Source of the DNA: Bugulina stolonifera
Lineage: Eukaryota > Bryozoa > Gymnolaemata > Cheilostomatida > Bugulidae
Direction: 5' to 3'
DNA length: 64,000 bases
Assembly: GCA_935421135.1 (NCBI GenBank)
Contig: OW285189.1
Location: 10,065,072 to 10,129,071 of the forward strand
Shown in pieces: positions 11,901 to 25,163 of the stretch (position 1 is the first letter of the stretch; every line of letters starts with the position of its first letter). The translations under genes were made by a program, and so were the position numbers. Below the pieces are notes generated by a model that saw nothing but the letters and a program-made list of their open reading frames with translations, was not told the origin of the DNA and did no database searches.

Positions 11901-14900
11901 TATATGACCAGTTAGAGCGAGATATAGCTCCACACCAGATCAGGTCCAAGTCTACATCTGTCAAGACAAACGCAAAGCTTGTGATTGAGGTAGCCTACAT
12001 AGTGAATAGTCTAGTGTTATCTAGTATTGCAAAACTGTCTAAAGTGTATAATATAACTGATGAATAATTCTTTACTGCGGCTGGGAAATTTTCTTGCTGT
12101 ATTAACTACTGTAAAATAGTCTGTTTTACATTACAGCAGATTTTGATTGCTTGAATGTAATATAGAATACCTGAGGCTTCACATAAGATTTATAAATTAA
12201 ATTGCATGATAGTGCTAACACTTATGTGATTGTATGACTAGTCAGTCAGTCAGTCAGTTGGCTGATATGATAGGATAGTAGTTTAGGGAAGAGCTCATTG
12301 CTGTACCACATTAGTCTCCTTATCTTTGATCAGTTATCAATATTGTGAAATATTCTATGAATAAATATTTACATAATTATTGATAATTTAGTATCGTGGT
12401 AATTATTGGTGACTAATATTTTGTGATATTATATTAGTAATAGCAGTAAATAGTTCACTATTACACTCTCTTATCCATAGTGTATTGTCATTTTGTCTAT
12501 ATAATATAATATACTAGAATAGTGTATACTGTACAATCAATTACATACACGTACTTCATCATCTATATTATATTTTAATGTGGATTGGTACATATTGAAT
12601 TTTCCCTATGCCTATATTTTTTATTATTGCCTGAAATAACGTATAGTTTTATATTCACACCAAGTGTACGCTTATATGTACATATGTAAATACAATGTAC
12701 AATGTAAGATAAATTCACATGACACCAACATAAGTAGTATAATTATGTACTATTTGTTCAGAATGATATGGACAGTGCATACGAGATTGAACCCGATGAA
12801 GTGACCCGAAACTCTATCGTGTTTGGAGCAGGTTTACCATCTGCTGGAACCAATGAAGTGTATTCTCAGGTCAATGAACATACTCCATCCTCTAGTGCTG
12901 AACCTTCCTCTCCTGCTGCAACATCTGCAGAGGGTAGTAAACCAAAAGTAAGCATATCTGTGTATGATATACTCGCTGTATTCATTGTATATACCGTACA
13001 GTGTATGCAGTGTATGGTGTGAGTGCATGTATATAGAGTATAGTTGATACCTACTTCTATGTTGATTTCTGGTGTTTTGTGTCTGTCATACATTCGTGGT
13101 GTCATACATTCGTGGTGTCATACATTCGTGTAAGCTGTGACTCATGTAAATATGTTACGCCAGGAGGTAATGATGAGTCATAGCTGTCAGCGAAACTAGT
13201 GTATAATTAAACTTCTGAACTGCTCCACCTGTGTTGTAGTACTAAATTTATATCCAGGTCTGCAAGTTGATGTTTTACATCCTATTTATAATAATATGTG
13301 TATATATGTTATGCCTACTCCTTGTATGCATGCAGGATACAAACGCTGTTACCAGCATTATGTATAGTATACTAAAAATAGGAGGAAGTTATTTATTTTC
13401 GTAGTATGTTGGTTGAGCACTTTCAGTTCAAGTATTTTTTACATTTGATTATAGCTGTTTTAGAGGGATGTTTATGAATTGTTTGTAGGCCAAAGTTCAA
13501 TATAGTAAAGTAAAGAAAGATTCTTCATCATCCGAGGGTGGAGTGAAGTCACCAAGTTCTCAGGTATAACATTGTCAATAACTGCAGTGGTATACGTTGT
13601 GTTGGTTGTGATGTAAGGTGTTTATTGTTATTATATATCTTGTTATAACAATATTCACCTGAATAACATCACATACAGTACATATTGTATTATTTATAGC
13701 TTCTGGATTACACATAACAGTGTTTTGACAGCACTGTTCACACAGCAGTGTTGAATTACTCATACATAGATAGCCAATGATCTTTCATCTACATTCAATG
13801 ATTTGCCATGTAGTGTCCTCGGGCTATCTAGCATTGCTATAATAACTCCGTTGGATATAGGATGGCCTGAGTTGGGTGTCTTTTTATGTGCAGGTACCTG
13901 GTGATCCTATATATTCAGCAGCCCCACCCGTACCAGATAAGTTGTTTGAACTTGAGGAGGCTCCTGGGGCTGCAGCAGAAGGCGCTGCTGCTGCTGGTAA
14001 CAGAGGGGTTGCCATAGTAATTGATGACAACGCTCAGGACAGCGGTAGTGGTTATTACGCAGTTGCTGATGATGGTCCTGCACTAGATATCCACCAGTCT
14101 GCACCCGGTACGTCGAATAGTTTAGTGACCTTTTGTATTCACTGATTTTACTCTCATGTTCCTAGCGTGTTGATAGTGATTGAAAGAATGTTCTCATATT
14201 AAAAATTAGCCAATAAACATTTCATGGTATAATATCCTACTAGCTTCAAACACCGGCCTATAAGGGACAGCTGCTGCAGTGCCAATCTGAAGTGCTGAAT
14301 GAGTGGTGCAAGCAAAGTTATGATACTTTCAATATGGTTTGTCACCATTTTATACTTCGACTAGCATTATTTTAAATTATTTTAAATGTAAGAGATGCTT
14401 ATCATTCTAGTAGTGAATGATTTGCATTATAAAATAAATTTGATATCATTTGTTACCAATTAAATATACATGTGTGGCTGTATTTTTTTAGAAAACAACT
14501 TGACCAAGAGTTTTCTGTGTATAAAATTAGGGAGTTGTCCACCCTGTTAGATTGATTCACTGTTAATAAAATATGGTGATTGAGTTACAAGGTTGTTATA
14601 AAATTCAATAAGTACAGCATATTAAGGAAATATATTGCGTTTGTGGCTATCGTACTGCTACACTATCTCCTCGGTAAAAGAAATTTGCATCCGATTTATA
14701 GATTTTAAATTGCGGTAATTATATTATTGTGTTTTCCAAGCGCATGGTTTATTGCCACCGCTGTGGCTTATACAATTGTGGTATCAAGGTATCTATAATT
14801 ATTAAAATGATTACTCATGATGTCCAAAAATAATAACAATGTTTGCGGTGGGTGACACCGTCCAATAGTAAATATTTGGTATACAGAGTTACATTAGGCC

Positions 14901-16058
14901 GGTAGGGTATTAGATGTTTTGTACTTCATTTTATAGTTTTATTCTGATATCTCTGCAGTAGATAGTAGCAATAATTATGGATATAGGTCATAGGGGAAAC
15001 AATTTCATAATATTACCTCATAGTGGTGGAAACAAAGGAGAGACCAACCAACAAATCTCCATCACCAGTTATACTTATATACATGTACACTTATGCCTAT
15101 CTAGTATTATCTGTTTTGTAGAGAGTTACGATATTCTTACTGCCAGGGAGTCGATTGCCTCAGTAAGAGCCAGACAGAAGAAACTGGAACAGGAAGACGA
15201 CTACTATGAGTCTCTGGATGACGTAAGTTATGCAATGAGAGGGGGCAACTCCTGTATGACTAGCTGCTAACTCTTGTACGTCATATATCTTCCAAACAAT
15301 GATTTAATGTAATGTGTGTTGTGCAGTGTAGATCTATTATACAATGTACAGTAGTAGTTACATGTATGTAGATTAAGATAGTTATCCTTTTTTGTGATAT
15401 TTTCCAGAAACCTGCAGTTGGTGCTGCAGGCGGATCAAATTTGGCAGCGAGCAGATCATACACTGACAGCACCACTGAGCTATATGCTGAGATAGACAAT
15501 CATTCTGGTGCAGCCGGGACATCTGGTGCAACAGCGAGAATTCAGACAGGAAGGGAAGAATTGTATGATGAGATAGACCTAGTATCTTCCGCTCAGGCCA
15601 GAGGAGCCAGCACCTCCAAACTACCAGTTCCTTCCCATATTAGTGACCCGGGCTATGAGAGAGTGGACTTTGGTGTCATTAAAGGAGAGCAGACTGATTC
15701 TGCAGGATATGCCAGCGGATACGCTACCGGCACCTCTGCTGCCGCATATGATGATGAGGATTATGCTGAGTGTGACATGCTACCAGCAGGAGCCAGTGCT
15801 AACTCCCTCATCACGCCTAGTAACCCGATCACTAGAACAGGAAGTGATGTGTCAGACTACGCTACTGTTACGTTTAATGGCGCAGAAGGAGCAACTGCTC
15901 AGCCTGCTGCACCTCAAGCAGCCGCTGAAAGCAAAGAAAGCTCTGATGGAAATCAGAGCAAACCATTCCAGAAGTACAGGAGAAGGGAGCATTTATATCA
16001 GGAAATTGATGAGGTCCGTGAAGAAACCAAGAATAATCCACCAGATAAGAAAAGTTAG
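8949..16058 (+). CDS. Single-pass transmembrane tyrosine-rich adaptor (PAG1/Cbp-like), 634 aa
   Basis: Exons: 8949-9037, 9464-9557, 10011-10185, 10318-10447, 11800-11989, 12762-12947, 13489-13563, 13894-14107, 15122-15222, 15408-16058. Phases agree at every junction, giving 1905 nt. Residues 2-24 are one hydrophobic helix at the very N-terminus (VLVVPLLVFLC), then a basic cytoplasmic stretch (KPKLKSIKKK), so a signal-peptide-less type III protein with a possible palmitoylated Cys24. The tail carries two ALPDLP proline motifs (153-158, 177-182), APPVPDKL (323-330) and about a dozen YxxI/V/L sites: Y82EEV, Y198DQL, Y260SQV, Y293SKV, Y387DIL, Y413ESL, Y444AEI, Y471DEI, Y501ERV, Y569ATV, Y615QEI. 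These are Src-, Csk- and Grb2-type SH2 docking motifs. Vertebrate PAG1 shares this plan, including a PPPVP-KL block and a YES(I/L)xD motif near its C-terminus. The architecture is directly seen; orthology to PAG1 is inferred and uncertain. Intron 1 uses a GC donor. Confidence 0.8.
9912..9987. repeat. 38-bp tandem duplication before adaptor exon 3
   Basis: Two adjacent copies of a 38-bp unit beginning ACATGGTAATACAATAC, essentially identical. It ends about 23 bases before the acceptor of adaptor-gene exon 3 (10011), so it sits in the branch-point region of intron 2. Identity of the copies points to a recent duplication. Confidence 0.85.
11380..11412. repeat. ACATGT-type microsatellite in adaptor intron 4
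   Basis: Alternating ACATGT/GTACAT hexamers, self-complementary, so it can form a hairpin. Short versions of the same motif occur many times in this window. It is intronic with no sign of function. Confidence 0.7.
13085..13130. repeat. Three tandem 16-bp units in adaptor intron 6
   Basis: Three copies of GTCATACATTCGTGGT in tandem, the last incomplete by two bases. Intronic; no coding or regulatory meaning can be assigned. Confidence 0.85.
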
Positions 16059-16135
16059 AAGTTGTCCGACCACTATTCACGTGAATATTAAATACAAGGG
16101 TTGTCCGCTTTTTGCAAACTGACATACGTTTTGAA

Positions 16136-16141
16136 AATAAA
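16136..16141 (+). promoter_or_regulatory. Polyadenylation signal of the adaptor gene
   Basis: Canonical AATAAA 78 bases past the stop codon of the last exon, the first such hexamer downstream and at a normal distance for a short 3' UTR. Cleavage would fall about 15-30 bases later. Confidence 0.55.
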
Positions 16142-17542
16142 TAATGTGAGTAGTTTTATTCCTTGATATTATTTTGGTATTAATGCCCTTATGATAATAT
16201 TTACTGTTGTAATTAATTTTATTAATATAGATATTTTGATATGTGTAATAATATATTATTATTTTTATATAATTAATATTGTATTCTGTAATAATTTCCA
16301 ACCACTTATACTGTACTTCTTCCACTAATAATTGAATATCAAACTGTCACAGTACCCCATACTAATTATTACCATTTAGTTATTATGATACATAACACAT
16401 GTATATCACGGCTCCATTAACTGTGTTCAGCGTTTTACGTTAAGCGGTGATGGCATATCATTGTTCCTTTTCTAGCCTATCTTGTTAATGCTTTTTGTAC
16501 TGATATGCTTTTCAATATTCTTATTTTTATAATCATTGGACACCAAATAATTCCTATATCATTTGTAATGCATATACAAATCATGAGCATTTCCTCCGAC
16601 AAGGGTTAGTGTTTATAGTTACCAGTGTTAAATATTGATGCAGTACTCTTAGAAATCTGGCAGTAAATTTGCCTAGTTGGTCTCTCTAATATCACACTTA
16701 CAAATTTTATTGGCTTATACATGTAGCTTGTATAGTTTGAGTGTATATTGTCACCCTACCTGTCACTATATTTTTTTATTATTGCCATATTTTCTAATTT
16801 ATTATGATTTTACTGGTACAGTGTTCAGTGGCTCAGTATTTTGTACAGCTAAAATGCTTCCCTTACAATAATTCTCTCTAAAATATATTATGATAAAATA
16901 AATTTAATTTAGATAAAATAACCAAATTCTCTGAGCTATTATTCCATCTGGAAGAGTTTATGTTCAATGTTGCTGCCAAAATATATTTTAATTTCTTGAT
17001 GTTATAGCGATGTGCAAGGAACTAGTGCAGTGTCTTGACCATTTTTGGTGTTTTCAGTTATATTGTGACCTAAACCAGCTTTCAAGTCTGGTTCATGTCT
17101 GCATAACATTTGGAATACCATCATGACCCAATATGAATGAGAAGACAACCAACATTTGTTTATAGGTTTTGTATTCTACCTGTATAACATTATGTTCAAA
17201 TTTTGCTTCCTGTTTAGGTTGGTAGAATATTCTGGTTTTATTCCTTATATATTATGATATACAGATGTAGATGTATTTATAATAACATATGAAATTAGTG
17301 CAATGTATGTGCATCAGTAGGAATAGCCTAGTCTAGACTTGGGACCTATCCCAAATAATGATTATTGTTCTATATGAAATCATACTTGATCACTGGTAAA
17401 GTCACAGTAAAAGATGACAAGATAAATTTGTGTTCATCTATTACAAACAGCAAATACCAAACTACCAACACTCTAATACTAGAGTATAGTATTTCTGTAA
17501 GTCATATTTTGTTAATGTTTGTAAATACAGTGTACACTTAAC
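16142..17542. other. Intergenic DNA between convergent genes
   Basis: AT-rich DNA with no recognised coding segment or family-level repeat. The two flanking genes (adaptor on plus, unknown gene on minus) converge here, so both 3' UTRs end in or near this stretch. Confidence 0.4.
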
Positions 17543-17640
17543 CAAGGAGTAAGCGACTCATGTGCTCATATTTTTAAACCGAGGAGCACATCGAACACAA
17601 AATTCTCATAGACCAGCTTCCTTCTCTCTCTTACTGCTTG
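17543..17640 (-). repeat. Short inverted-repeat element (about 98 bp), intact copy
   Basis: Bounded by imperfect inverted ends: CAAGGAGTAAG on the left and CTTACTGCTTG on the right. The same sequence, in the opposite orientation, occurs at 57282-57310 joined to 63105-63173, where it is split by a 5.8-kb insertion. The two copies share long near-identical blocks such as GAGAATTTTGTGTTC and TATGAGCACATGAGTCGCT. It is therefore a dispersed repeat, probably a small MITE. The target duplication is not clear. Confidence 0.6.
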
Positions 17641-17780
17641 ATTTAACACACTTCCATAGTTTTATTTTATGCTAATACTTACTAGCAAAGCGTTGATATC
17701 CCCAATTTGCATTGCATAACAACATTTTAAGGAGTTTTATACCCCTGATCTAGTCGTAAAGAGAGGACATAATTCCAGGC

Positions 17781-17786
17781 TTTATT
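17781..17786 (-). promoter_or_regulatory. Candidate polyadenylation signal of the 474-aa gene
   Basis: AATAAA on the minus strand (TTTATT on plus), about 290 bases past the stop codon of the gene that ends at 18078. It is a plausible 3' end, but AATAAA is frequent in DNA this AT-rich. Confidence 0.35.
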
Positions 17787-18077
17787 ATCAAGATAGAAAT
17801 GTAAGATCACATAACATAATTATATGCATTCATGAACAACATAGAAAATTTTAATTCAATGTCTCATAGAATTATTTACAAGTACATATAATTCCACTGA
17901 AATAGCTTGTGATGAAGCTAAAAGACCCAAAGTGATAAACTGCAAAAACTTGACAATGAAGCTCAGCAGAAACTTTCACTGCGCGCTACCTCTGACTGTG
18001 GGTGGGTGGAATTCATTATATTTAATCTATTATGCTGTGTAATACAATTATTTCATCATGAAACCTACTATTCCTAA

Positions 18078-21000
18078 CTACCTTTGATAACTACTAGCAA
18101 CTATTGTGCTATAATCAACAAGCTCTGCTTTGCTATACCTGTCATCTACTGCATTAGCTACTGCACCATCAGCCTCCTCTTTAAAGTATGGGTGTAAATT
18201 TTTACCATAATTTAAAACTATTTTATGCATTGTTTGTTTATACCGCCTATGTTTCTCTGAGATAGAATTTGCATCAATCTTTTCAGCACTCAAAGGTTTT
18301 GACATTGGAGAGGCGACCTCATTTTCCTGTCTACTCTCGCTTCCTCCATCGATGATCTTGCTTATTGTTTTGGCAGTGAGAATATGACTTTTTGGCAAAC
18401 CTTTTTCTGTCGGCGATGCATTTCTGAACGATATGCTATTAAATCTTTTATGATTTGCAGTCTGCATTGTAGAGTTTAAATGATCGTAATGGTTCATATT
18501 TGACGTGTTTATAGTTTTCATTCTCATTGGAAACATTTGTGTCTTTTGTCGTTCTATCATCGGCTTGAATTTTGCGTGTTGAACTTCTGTGTTTTTTAGT
18601 ACTGATAATTTAGGGTGTGAAGTTGGAGGTCTGTGGCCAGTAGATGTTCTATGACCAGCATGTGTTCTAGGGGGCTTTGGTACTGGTACCTTGTAGTTTA
18701 TAATGGAGGCTGCAGTCATTTCTCCGAGATCTTGGCTCATACTCTCATAGGAAGAGTGGATATATGGGAATAGGTTACTAGAGCCGTCAGCTGTGTGACT
18801 GATTCTCCTTCGGCCATATTTACTTAGGAAGAAGGAATTAAGTTGCTTCATCAGTGGAGCAGTAGCAGGAGTTGTCATCCTTTCTTCATCCTAAAACCAA
18901 TGATAGGATAGGAAGTGATTTACATGTATAGTCGAGACCACAATACATAATATACATGCACATGTGTAACATGTAAGTAGACAACAGTGATGAGCGTTTT
19001 ATTCTATGTATACCAACTTATATTCTATGCGAATATGCACATATTCCCCCAGGCCACATCTCAACCGCATTATTAAAAAATAACAGTGATCAATATTTTC
19101 ATTTATATGAACAAAGTTTATATAAAAATTGAAGATTGCAATACATATCAAATTCAATAATATACTCTCTGGTGTCATCCATTGATTTGAACTTGATATT
19201 GCATTTTCATGTTATGTTTTGTACACTTAAAGTTTCCCAACAAAAATAATCACATGTGCACAATAAATATTGTAAACGCAAATTATATACATGTACACGT
19301 ACCTCATATTCATCTTTAACACAATCCTTAGCGTAGTCAATGTGATAACCGTCACCTAGTGTGGGTGCCATCTTTAACGTCTCAAACATTGATTTGCTTT
19401 GGCTAGGTGTGTTGTTACTAGTAATTCTACAGGTGGCTTGAGTATTCTCTACAGGGGTTGTCTTCTCTTTTATATCTTGTTCCTCTAGTTTTGTACTACA
19501 TGAATAACAAACAAATGGTTTAGTGGACGTTCACACTGCCAACTGGGTGTGTACATGCACTAAACATTGTGAAGTGAATGTTGGTTGATATTGAATTTAA
19601 ATGTATGTAAATTAGAAATGACATTAGCAGCATTTAAAATAGATAATGCATGTAGATAAGAATGAAATCACTCTCAGGTGTAAAGTATAAGATTCTGCCA
19701 TCCTCCCTAATTCAACTTACACAGGTACTGCTCACCATCTTGGCTTCTTTTTATAAGTAAGCCAAGCTGGTGTAGCGGTTAATATCTATGTTTCTTATAG
19801 GTGCCGGAGAGGGGCTCACCTTGGTTCATCCTTGGCACTAGAGGAGGAGATAACTTCATCACATTCTTTACTGTTAGCACTAGCCATTGGCGTTTCCCTA
19901 ACAATTGGCCTTGCCCTGCTTATAATAATTATAAGTAGCCAGTAGGATGAAAAACATGATAGTTTTACTTCAACATGCAATAACTCCGATCAATATAAAC
20001 CAATCATCCTCAACATCATTTCTAGGATGCTAATATAAATTTACTAACAAATTATACAAGTAGCTGGAGGCATAAAACTGCTTTGCATTAACTTTGACCA
20101 GGATTCAAACAGATGGATACATTTCATTTTATTTGCCGAACCATGCGTTAGATGTATTACTATGCTGAGCAAATGTTCCCAGGATTTCCGCTATGCCTAG
20201 CTAAACATTGACTTTATTATATATTTCTATAAGTTATGAAAAATTAATATTGACATTACATCTACATCAATTACTACAATATCAGCAGCATGCATAATGT
20301 CGGTAGATTGTAGTATTCTATGTCTATGGTATGAAATAGCTGGCTCTTGCTGAGACTGTGTATATTATTATTATGTTCAAACGGTCAATGTACTTATAGA
20401 CTATTGATTACATCTTTAGTTAAATATACTTAAAATGTAAGTGTCAATAAATACAATCCAGTTGCCACTTTAATTGGAAAGTAATATTAGTTTACCAGTG
20501 ACCAGTTTTTAGCTGTTAGCTATCCTGGTATTTAATGTTAATTGATATTTTTAATGTAGCAATAGCAATATTATGTATAATTATTATCATCTCTAGATGA
20601 AATATTGGTAGTAGTAGTTAGTGGGCTTCTCCCACAATAATGGTAGAATCTCCTGCATTATCTTATTACTGCTGTATTTTAGCTCTATTTAGTAAAACTA
20701 TACAAGTAGAAGTCTTAGCAGGTTAGCAGCAGATAACACGATGTGCCTGCGACAAGATACAGGAATACACATCAGTCATCTATCATACATGCAATGATAA
20801 TATTATCATTGATACATGCCTATATGCAGCAATGTGAGCACGTTATCATTATGTTGTGTAATACAATATGGTTTTTATCCGTAAACATGCTATCATATTA
20901 CTCATATACTAGAATATGCACATGGATGTTTACGTTTCTATCTATCTCATGGGAGTGTCAGTCATGCCTAATAATTAGTACGAGGGGCTACAACTCCCTG

Positions 21001-22041
21001 GAGAGTCATCCAATTTACAGACTACCAATAACACCCCACAGCCGACAGCAGAATGACCAGACTATTATATTCTGCAGAAAGTATACTCCAACCACTCAGT
21101 ATACTCCAACCCACTGAAAACTTTGCTTCTACCAACACGTAACTCCCCCTGACTTATGTCTCTAAGTAGCTGTGTCCGGACACATGAGTATTGTATAATA
21201 TGCTACCTTTCAAATAATGCATGTATGTGATCACTTGGAAACAGACGATTTGAAACCTCACAACCCTAAACAATAAATCTGTCACTAAACTCACAGTTGT
21301 GAACAGACACTACTTATAAATTTTTGTACCTCCGCACTTCATGAAATAAAAAGTCCATGAGGTAGGTGAAAGGTTGTTCTTTTTGAGATTTCTCCCTATA
21401 TGCATCGTAGACACAAATGTTCAGCCTATAGTAGACCCTGTTAGGTGCAATATTACATATTATCATGTAGCCTTAGGTCTTTATTTGTGGTTGGGGTGAC
21501 ACTACATATATTATATTGAAGAATACAACTATCTGGAACTTTACTGAAGAACCCTAGCTATGTTAAAATCATGTAAATTTGCACCTGCCTCTTAAACCCA
21601 TGAATTGGATTATTTCTATGACTATGACACTTCAAACTGCAGAACTGTAGATTTCTACAATTAAATGGCTTAAAAAGTTAAAATCAAACTAGGAATGTGG
21701 AGTACAATTGAACTTTACCTGCTTAGTTGCATGGGTATGAACCGATAAGGATTCCCCTGTGCTTTAGAATGTTTTCGATGTGTCCTATTGGCTACTGAGA
21801 ACATCTCTCTGTACTCCTCCATGTACTTATTAGTGTCAGAGTAGTGACTAAACCTGTATTTGTCGTCTAAAGTCTCATATCCGTAACGACTTTTAACCAT
21901 CGGTTGCTTCTTTCCCTTATTTGCTACGACTTCCTTGCTACACGAATCTTCAGCATCGGCGTCAAAGCTCTCCCAAGCTGAGACAGACGCTAACTTGTTC
22001 ATAGTTACACATTGACAGTAACATCTCCCTTCACTCGTCAT
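18078..22041 (-). CDS. Uncharacterised four-exon protein, 474 aa
   Basis: Minus-strand exons: 22041-21719, 19915-19820, 19495-19303, 18890-18078. Donors and acceptors match consensus and phases run 2, 2, 0, giving 1425 nt. I do not recognise the family. The N-terminus is Cys-rich (CYCQC), then acidic, then a Tyr/Arg-rich block (residues about 50-107: RYGYETLDDKYRFSHYSD, KYMEEYREMF). The middle is low-complexity Ser/Thr/Glu. Exon 4 has a PVPKPPR motif, His/Pro/Arg-rich repeats (HAGHRTSTGHRPPTSHP), many Lys/Met residues and an ordered-looking end (KHRRYKQTMHKIVLNYGKN). No signal peptide or membrane segment is seen. Overall it looks like a basic, mostly disordered cytoplasmic, cytoskeletal or ciliary protein, but that is only an impression. 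The terminal TAG overlaps a GT donor-like sequence, so a further 3' exon cannot be excluded. Confidence 0.7.
21440..21588 (+). mobile_element. Decayed MITE related to the 170-bp family
   Basis: Ends GTTAGGTGCA and TGCACCTGCC, and contains the diagnostic internal block TTTGTGGTTGGGGT after a TAGCCTTAGGTC segment. It corresponds to the elements at 27385 and 33660 but is much diverged. It lies in the first intron of the 474-aa gene. Confidence 0.55.
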
Positions 22042-25000
22042 CTCTGTTGAAGATTGCGAAAGATAGTCGTATTCTAATGATTACAAATCATCCACAGCTA
22101 CTGCCAATATCACCTTTAAAACAATATAAAATATAATTGTTTGATGCGTCTATATGCAGCATGCTCATTATATGAACATCATTGTACTGCATATCAACAT
22201 CGGCATTATCAACTTTTGCTATTTACGTATTTAGTTCAAACCAGTATTTAGTAAAGGGAATACAAATTATATTCCAGTGAGAAAAGTGGCAGCTGGTATC
22301 AAATAAAACAAATACTGCTGTAATCAACACTGCTGTCTACATGTATTATTAGACCATGTGGATCAGGTTCAATTATTAAAGAACAAATTACCTATTTGCT
22401 TACAAGGAAATTGCTACTCTTCAAATATTGAATCTAATGTCAACCTCCTAGGAATAGAGTTAATTAACTTATATATATATATATAACATATTACAGAGAG
22501 AGAATGCCACAATAAATTCCACTTTCACATCTAGAGAGAAACTTTCTTGGGAACATCGATGAGCTTTCCATGTTCCAAAATAGATGGTCACCAACTGTTG
22601 AGTTCGCTTTAATGAAAGTGGAGAAATTTGAGATGGCCCTTGTTGTTCACCAAAACTGAAGCAAGAAAAGTTGTCTTCTCTATATTTTGTTGGTATACCG
22701 CCCTTACCTTAAACCCCAACCACAAACAAGGAACTAAGACTATTTAAATTTGTCCACTACTGCAGCTGACAGCAACCACTAGCGTTTGAAACATTGCCAT
22801 ATTGAGACTCCGTAGTAGATAGCAACAATATTTACCAAATGGATTGGTTTCTACATTGAGGCACACTTACCTTGGACATATTTGCTAGATTCCACAAAAA
22901 TATATTAATTTCCTTTCCTCTGCGTGACAATTCTATTTCAACATCTACTTCTTATAAACCGCTGGGAATTTATGAGACTGAAATGTTTTTCTCAAATTCA
23001 ACTTATTACCTGATATTGGTAATTGACTACATGTAATCCAAAGGTGTACTACACACAGTATATCACTAGCTTCTTATCACAGCATATACGTAGACTATAA
23101 TACTAATGCAGTCAGCTCTAAGCCTCAACAGCAGCTATATTAATCATTATTTGTTTTACAATCAAAACTATTTGCTGAATGAAAGTAATCTTTTGTCTTT
23201 GATTAAATCAGATAGTAACAGGCTATATTCATAACTGATTCAATGTATAATATTTTACACAGTTATGTTTAGCAATTTTAGAAAAAGAATCATTCAGCTA
23301 AGCATGAAATCTCAACCTTGAAAGCAGTGAATGGAAAAATATTTGTTGTTGTAATTAATCAGTCTTACATAATGTCTGACCTTAATTGCTTTAGTAGCAG
23401 CTGGTCAGAACTCTGAATTTATAACGAGAAATATTTTTGTAAAGTTGACATTATGGTAGCTAATATCTGTATATTTACTGCTTGTCAGGTTAGTTATTCT
23501 AAAAGGCCTGCTGTTTGTAATCATGACAAGCGAGTCCTACCTGTATAATGACCGACCTACCAGTGACTCAACGGGCACCCACACAACCTAAACCTAAAAT
23601 GTGGAGGGTGGCTACATCCTTAAGGGCGAATGAACTTCCAAGAAAGGCAGTGACCACCATCCCATAGGTTTCAGGAGAAATCTACAAGACTTTTAATTAG
23701 AAGGGCAGATAATTCCAGAACAATGAACAGAACAGAACAATGACCACTCCTTGTGGCTCTACTTGACTCCAGTCATCTAGTGAGTCTTACCACTGAATTA
23801 GTCAAGTAGCAGCTAAGTTTGTGGTACCTTGAGGGGCAACAGATGTAGATTGTAGCATACTAAACACACATGCACAGCTTCTGTTTGTGTTGTGACCAGT
23901 GACCTGGCACAGCGATGGGGACAGTAATGTGTTAACTGGGAGTCCCTAGTTGCAAGCTGGCAAGTTAGATGATGTGGGAACACACAGCTAACTGGAACAA
24001 ACAGACAGGTGGATTACTGATAAATACATTATTGTTGCGGATAGTGACGTCTTACTTAGAGTTGTCTTTCCAATTACAGAGAGAAAGCAACTCCTTGCCT
24101 GTCATAAGAACATAATGCAATATTAGTAATGTAGTGTCACCATTTTGCTCCTGTGTATTGGGATATGTCATTACCACACCACTAACTTGAGTCTTTGGGA
24201 CACTTTGACCTCTTCAACACTGTTACAAAGTATACCTACTGATGTTATGTTAAAAGAATTACTCTTCTTTCGTAGCAAGATAATAATATACTGAATACTG
24301 GTACCCTTAACCCTGGGCCCAGGCTTTCAATGTAAGTCTTACAGCCCATCACAAACATACTGTTTCAATTCTTTTAAATTTTAAAGGGCTTAGAACCTGA
24401 ACCCACACTCTAATTCTAACCAACTGATGTAAACCAAAGCCTTATTTATTTGTTGGTAGATCTATTTTCTGTCGAGAATACCTATCTACCACCAAGTCCC
24501 ACAACATATATTAGGTGTATAATTCAGACAATTTGAACTCCACCACCTTCTCTACACTCAAAGAGAAACTTCATGTAGATTCATTGGGCGGTCGGGCCTT
24601 GTGGATTTTGGTTGAAGTTGTTCAAAAACAGACAAAGAAGACAACTTCTCCTGCTTCAGTCAGAAGAATCGAATAGAGACACATACGTACATGTAGATTG
24701 TAATCAATTAGACAAGCAATATAATATGTTGGCATAAAACAAAACGTAATTATGAAGGTTTTGCCCATTTATGGAATAGAAGTTAGTTGTGCAATGCATT
24801 GTGGCGATGCTTTCACTGAGTAACCAAGAAAAAAAAAGAAAAAAAGTCATTGTAGTAGCGGTTTTAAGAAATTTTGAGTGGCCCGGCACCAGACCCCTCC
24901 CCCCTCCATCCCATAATGTAGCCCAACTGCTGTAGTGGTGGCTATGGACATGCCTACTGCTGGACTGTAGCTAGAAAATTATCACCATGTGTATGTACAC

Positions 25001-25150
25001 TGTATACAATGCATATGATATTGTAATGGTACGCCAAATTGTATCTTACATCTGACACTCATTATTGTGTGCATATACATGTATATATCTGCTTGTACTT
25101 TACTATATGTTATCGTATATAGTTACATGATTATTACTAAGTCTTTTTAT
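22042..25150. other. Intergenic region with transposon debris
   Basis: No gene recognised. It holds one clear MITE (22600-22772), a (TA)n run near 22468-22482, and a block at about 24634-24660 matching the interior of the same MITE family (AGAAGACAACTTCTCCTGC). The rest is unassigned. The promoter of the 474-aa gene should lie just beyond 22041. Confidence 0.4.
22600..22772 (-). mobile_element. MITE, 170-bp family, diverged copy
   Basis: Reverse-complement copy of the elements at 27385 and 33660. Shared blocks include GTGGAGAAATTTGAGAT at the left end, the central GTTGTCTTCTCTATATTTTG and AACCCCAACCACAAACAAGGA, and TTTGTCCACTACTGCAG at the right end. The ends have decayed, so the target duplication is not readable. 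Confidence 0.75.
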
Positions 25151-25163
25151 GCCTTTTATACCC

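Noticed and set aside
13907..14104. Gln/Leu-rich minus-strand frame
   Set aside because: Antisense of the Ala/Pro-rich adaptor exon 8.
15643..16122. 159-codon plus-strand frame overlapping the last adaptor exon
   Set aside because: Alternate frame of a repetitive coding exon; the frame used continues all upstream exons in phase.
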